Shown: positions 61,349-64,000 of the stretch, piece by piece | How positions within the stretch are numbered: the first letter of the stretch is position 1 | Layout of the letters: the number at the start of each line of letters is the position of its first letter | Notes under the pieces: generated by a model | Database searches by the model: none | Seen by the model: the letters and a program-made list of their open reading frames with translations, nothing else | Told to the model about the DNA's origin: nothing | Position numbers and translations under genes: made by a program | NCBI RefSeq assembly: GCF_030209375.1 | Contig: NZ_JARVSC010000003.1 | Span: 744,001 to 808,000 of the forward strand | Length of the DNA stretch: 64,000 nucleotides | Source of the DNA: Plantibacter sp. ME-Dv--P-122b | GTDB lineage: Bacteria > Actinomycetota > Actinomycetes > Actinomycetales > Microbacteriaceae | Reading direction: 5' to 3'

Positions 61349-61434
61349 GTTCACAACTCAGGACGCCCGCGGCGCGTCGGCGGCTCAGGAGCAAGCCGGC
61401 GGGCGACTGGCCGGGGCCGTCCTGAATTGTGAAC
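61349..61434. repeat. 86-bp inverted-arm element, copy 8
   Basis: Begins GTTCACAACTCAGGACG and ends TCCTGAATTGTGAAC, 86 bp. It ends 2 bp before the stop codon of the convergent SDR gene. Confidence 0.9.
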
Positions 61435-61436
61435 CG

Positions 61437-62294
61437 TCAGGGGGCTGAAGGGGCGTCGCGCCAGCTGTGCTTCGGGTCGTACCCGAGGACCTCGCGGGCG
61501 TGGTCGATCGACAGCAGCGTCCCGTTGCCGGCGATGTCACCGGTGACGGGGACGTCCGGGAAGACCTCTGCGACGAGCTCGACGTTGTCGCGCGACATGA
61601 CCGTGTCGGCCGCCGCGATGATGAACCGGTCGAACCCCGTGGCCTGGTGCTCGAGCGCGAGCCGCACGGCTTGGGCGCCGTCACGGCCGTCGATGTAGCC
61701 CCAGAGGTTCCACTTGCGGAGGGTGGCGTCGGCGTCGAACGACGGGAACGCCGCGTAGTCGGCCTCGTCCATCACGTTGGAGAAGCGGAGGGCGATGATC
61801 TTGAGCTCGGGGTGCCACCGCGTGAGCTCGATCGCCAACTGCTCCTCAAGGTGCTTCGACAGCGAGTACGTCGACTCGGGTCGGGCGGCGTAGGCCTCGT
61901 CGACGGGGATGTAGGGCGGCGGGGTGTCGAACGGCAGCCCCAGGACGGTCTCGCTCGACGCCGTGACGATGTTCGTGATGCCGGCCTTGATGGCGGCGTT
62001 GAACACGTTGTACGTGCTGAGGATGTTGTTCTGGAAGGTCGCGGTGTTCGTCGAGAGCCCGGGCGCGGGGATGGCGCTCAGGTGGACGACCGCGTCGAAC
62101 CCGTCCGGCGCCTGCTCGTCGACACCGGTGAGGGCGTCGAACACCTGGCCCGCGTCACGCAGGTCGATGCGGACGAAGCCGTCACCGCGCTCTCCCGCCT
62201 GGTCGAGGTTGACCACCAGGTGACCGTGCTCCCGAAGATGGCCGACCACTGTTCGCCCGAGCTTGCCCGAGCCTCCCGTCACTGCGATTCTCAT
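61437..62294 (-). CDS. NAD-dependent epimerase-family SDR, uronate dehydrogenase-like
   Basis: A 285-residue extended SDR: NAD motif IAVTGGSGKLGR at residues 3-14, catalytic YSLSK near residue 145, and HLSAIPAPG near 75. It resembles the SDR at 12637 in size and layout and may be a second uronate or sugar dehydrogenase. Start MRIAVTG has AGGATGG upstream; an ATG 21 bp earlier is in frame. It stands apart from other catabolic genes. Confidence 0.8.
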   Translation of the reverse strand: MRIAVTGGSGKLGRTVVGHLREHGHLVVNLDQAGERGDGFVRIDLRDAGQVFDALTGVDEQAPDGFDAVVHLSAIPAPGLSTNTATFQNNILSTYNVFNAAIKAGITNIVTASSETVLGLPFDTPPPYIPVDEAYAARPESTYSLSKHLEEQLAIELTRWHPELKIIALRFSNVMDEADYAAFPSFDADATLRKWNLWGYIDGRDGAQAVRLALEHQATGFDRFIIAAADTVMSRDNVELVAEVFPDVPVTGDIAGNGTLLSIDHAREVLGYDPKHSWRDAPSAP

Positions 62295-62402
62295 GACGCC
62301 ATCCTGGTCCATCAACCCGAGATCGTGCGGACGATTGACAACTCCCCCAGGATCCCGCGACCGAAGCGGAATGGTCGACCGCCGGGTCGCGTTGCAGGAG
62401 AC

Positions 62403-62663
62403 GTGAAGCTCACCCTGTACACCTCCGCGTTCTGTGCCCCCTGCATGCAGGCTCGCGCCGTCCTGGCCGAGGTCCCGGCGCTCGTGGCCGGCGCCGTCGT
62501 CGAGGAACGCGACGTCGCCTTCCGTTCGGCGGAGGCGGAGGCCGACGGCATCCGTTCCACCCCGACGGTCATCATCACCGCCGACGACGGCACCGAGGTG
62601 TTCCGCGCGACCGGTGCGCCCACGCTCAACCAGGTGCTCGTCGCGGCGGCGAAGGCGTTGTAG
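62403..62663 (+). CDS. Small thioredoxin/glutaredoxin-like protein
   Basis: An 86-residue thioredoxin-fold protein with the redox motif CAPC at residues 11-14 (LYTSAFCAPCMQARAVLAEV) and the cis-Pro in RSTPTVIIT. GTG start with AGGAG 5 bases upstream. Probably a cytoplasmic disulfide reductase; divergent from the SDR gene. Confidence 0.85.
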   Translation: MKLTLYTSAFCAPCMQARAVLAEVPALVAGAVVEERDVAFRSAEAEADGIRSTPTVIITADDGTEVFRATGAPTLNQVLVAAAKAL

Positions 62664-62725
62664 CCCTTCGACAGGCTCAGGGACCGAACAGGCGGCTCAG
62701 GGACCGAAGAGGCAGCTCAGGGACC
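62664..62725. repeat. Dispersed GGTCCCTGAGCC repeat, three units
   Basis: A full unit (core CTTCGACAGGCTCAGGGACC, 62664-62685) and two short units GGCTCAGGGACC (62694) and AGCTCAGGGACC (62714), orientation opposite to that at 4361. It fills the gap between two convergent genes and may act as a terminator. Confidence 0.75.
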
Positions 62726-62729
62726 GGGG

Positions 62730-63764
62730 CTACTGGGTGCTGAACGCCGCGTCGAACGACTGCTCGGGCAGCTTCCAGAGCAGGTTCCGGATGTACCCGA
62801 CGGCCTCCTCGGCACCGTGCAGGCGGTCCATGCCCGCGTCCTCCCACTCGATGGAGATCGGACCGGCGTAGCCGATGCTCGACAGGGCACGGAACGCGTC
62901 CTCCCACGGCACGTCGCCGTGACCGGTCGACACGAAGTCCCAACCGCGTCGCGGGTCGCCCCAGGGCAGGTGCGAGCCGACGATGCCGGCGTGACCGGTG
63001 GCCGGCCGGATCCGCGTGTCCTTGCAGTCGACGTGGTAGATCCGGTTCGCGAACTCGACGATGAACCCGACCGGGTCGACGCCCTGCCACATCATGTGCG
63101 ACGGGTCCCAGTTGAAGCCGAACGCCGGGCGGTGGTCGATCGCCTCGAGGGTGCGGACACTCGTCCAGTAGTCGTAGGCGATCTCGGACGGGTGCACCTC
63201 GTGTGCGAAGCGGACACCTTCGGCGTCGAAGACGTCGAGGATCGGGTTCCAACGGGTCGCGAAGTCCTCGTACCCGGCGTCGATGACGGCGGCCGGCACC
63301 GGTGGGAACATCGCGGAGTACTGCCAGATCTTCGACCCCGTGAAGCCGACGACCGTGTCGACGCCCAGCTTGCGCGCGACCCTCGCGGACCGCTTCATGT
63401 CCTCGGCCGCCCGCTGCCGCACCCCCTCCGCGTCGCCGTCGCCCCAGGTGTAGTCACGCACGATCGCCTGGTGGCGGAAGTCGATCGGGTCGTCGCACAC
63501 GGCCTGGCCGGTGAGGTGGTTCGAGATCGCGAAGACCTCGAGGCCGTGCCGGTCGAGGATGTCGAGGCGGGACCGCAGGTAGGCGTCGTCCTCATCCGCG
63601 CGCTTGAGGTCGAGGTGGTCGCCCGAGGCCGCGATCTCGAGGCCGTCGTAGCCCCAGGAGGCGGCGAGGCGGGCGACCTCTTCGAAGGGGAGGTCCGCCC
63701 ACTGTCCGGTGAACAGGGTCACCGGGAGGCGGCTGGCGTAGGTCTTGTCGGTGGTGTCGGTCAT
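62730..63764 (-). CDS. Sugar phosphate isomerase/epimerase (TIM barrel)
   Basis: A 344-residue xylose-isomerase-like TIM barrel: GYDGLEIAASGDHLDLKRAD near residue 38, FAHEVHPSEIAYDYW near 185 (metal-binding Glu and His), GFNWDPSHMMWQ near 216, YHVDCKDTRI near 244 and the C-terminal ISIEWEDAGMD. It overlaps the dehydrogenase gene beyond 63761 by 4 bases; Gfo/Idh plus TIM-barrel pairs act in inositol and keto-sugar catabolism. Confidence 0.88.
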   Translation of the reverse strand: MTDTTDKTYASRLPVTLFTGQWADLPFEEVARLAASWGYDGLEIAASGDHLDLKRADEDDAYLRSRLDILDRHGLEVFAISNHLTGQAVCDDPIDFRHQAIVRDYTWGDGDAEGVRQRAAEDMKRSARVARKLGVDTVVGFTGSKIWQYSAMFPPVPAAVIDAGYEDFATRWNPILDVFDAEGVRFAHEVHPSEIAYDYWTSVRTLEAIDHRPAFGFNWDPSHMMWQGVDPVGFIVEFANRIYHVDCKDTRIRPATGHAGIVGSHLPWGDPRRGWDFVSTGHGDVPWEDAFRALSSIGYAGPISIEWEDAGMDRLHGAEEAVGYIRNLLWKLPEQSFDAAFSTQ

Positions 63765-64000
63765 GCGGTGATCCTCGTCTCGTCGTCGGTGGAGGTGGTG
63801 ATCGCTTCCCAGCGGCCGGTGTCGGCCGCGTCCAGAACGGCCTCGGTGATCCGCGCGGTGCGGAGTCCGTCGGCGAAGACGGGCAGGCCGTCCGGCGACT
63901 GCCCGGCCATCGCCGCGTAGCTGTCAGCCACGAACGCATTGAAGGCGTCCTGGTAGCCCATCGGATGCCCGGAGGGGACGATGGACAGCCGAGCGGCGTC
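63761..64000 (-). CDS. Gfo/Idh/MocA-family oxidoreductase, C-terminal fragment
   Basis: The last 79 codons of a gene that begins beyond the window. HPMGYQDAFNAFVADSYAAM and TEAVLDAADTGRWEAI are typical of the C-terminal end of Gfo/Idh sugar dehydrogenases. Coupled by ATGA to the isomerase gene. Substrate unknown. Confidence 0.8.
   Translation of the reverse strand, partial: DAARLSIVPSGHPMGYQDAFNAFVADSYAAMAGQSPDGLPVFADGLRTARITEAVLDAADTGRWEAITTSTDDETRITA

Noticed and set aside
61467-62402. Long upstream extension of the thioredoxin-like frame
   Set aside because: The extension is antisense to the SDR gene; AGGAG before the GTG at 62403 and the CAPC motif position define the true start.

Overview
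The window is high-GC DNA with dense, overlapping operons, frequent GTG starts, several apparently leaderless promoters, an actinobacterial-type xylose isomerase, and a cysteine-rich leader peptide in front of a cystathionine beta-synthase gene. Together these point to an actinobacterium, most likely a plant- or soil-associated member of the Microbacteriaceae. I saw no rRNA, tRNA, prophage, insertion sequence or CRISPR array.

Layout. 1-5.5 kb: end of a Gfo/Idh/MocA gene, then a LacI-type regulator divergent from xylA-xylB, and a quinone oxidoreductase. 5.6-17 kb: a carbohydrate ABC importer (binding protein plus two permeases, no ATPase), an acetyl-esterase-like hydrolase and a LacI regulator. 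These are followed by a tightly coupled catabolic run (Gfo/Idh dehydrogenase, uronate-dehydrogenase-like SDR, 5-dehydro-4-deoxyglucarate dehydratase, enolase-superfamily sugar-acid dehydratase, semialdehyde dehydrogenase). Read together, the run fits oxidative conversion of a uronate or aldonate to 2-oxoglutarate. 17-26 kb: an M24-like protein, a Gfo/Idh-PmoA fusion, glycerate kinase, and an operon Gfo/Idh - DUF993 - TIM-barrel isomerase followed by a LacI gene. Similar LacI-type operators (core near AAAGCGTTT) lie in front of the binding protein, the permease operon, the PmoA fusion and the DUF993 operon, suggesting one regulon. With xylAB next door this could serve acetylated glucuronoxylan or pectin breakdown (inference).

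26-42.5 kb: an orphan DarT-like ADP-ribosyltransferase, an MFS exporter behind a SoxR/MerR-type promoter, the cbs-metB transsulfuration pair behind a Cys-codon leader peptide, mntR/mntH, DUF3105 and DUF305 proteins, an aquaporin, a GntR regulator, an ABC exporter and an AbiEi/DUF559 protein. 42.8-47.7 kb: an alpha-glucoside-type importer with a divergent LacI regulator. 47.8-49.5 kb: an MFS/MarR pair. 50-51.4 kb: rplJ-rplL with a classical attenuator leader. 51.5-64 kb: a RecF-like ATPase, trpF, a two-component system divergent from a MacB-type ABC transporter, a second MFS/MarR pair with twin operators, a second uronate-dehydrogenase-like SDR, a small thioredoxin-like protein, and a TIM-barrel isomerase followed by a truncated Gfo/Idh gene.

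The most unusual signal outside the genes is a family of eight elements, each 86-87 bp long, bounded by inverted GTTCACAATTCAGGA arms and scattered through intergenic spaces from 26 to 61 kb, twice as close pairs. A second dispersed repeat (GGTCCCTGAGCC... type) occurs at four places, once inside two overlapping coding sequences.
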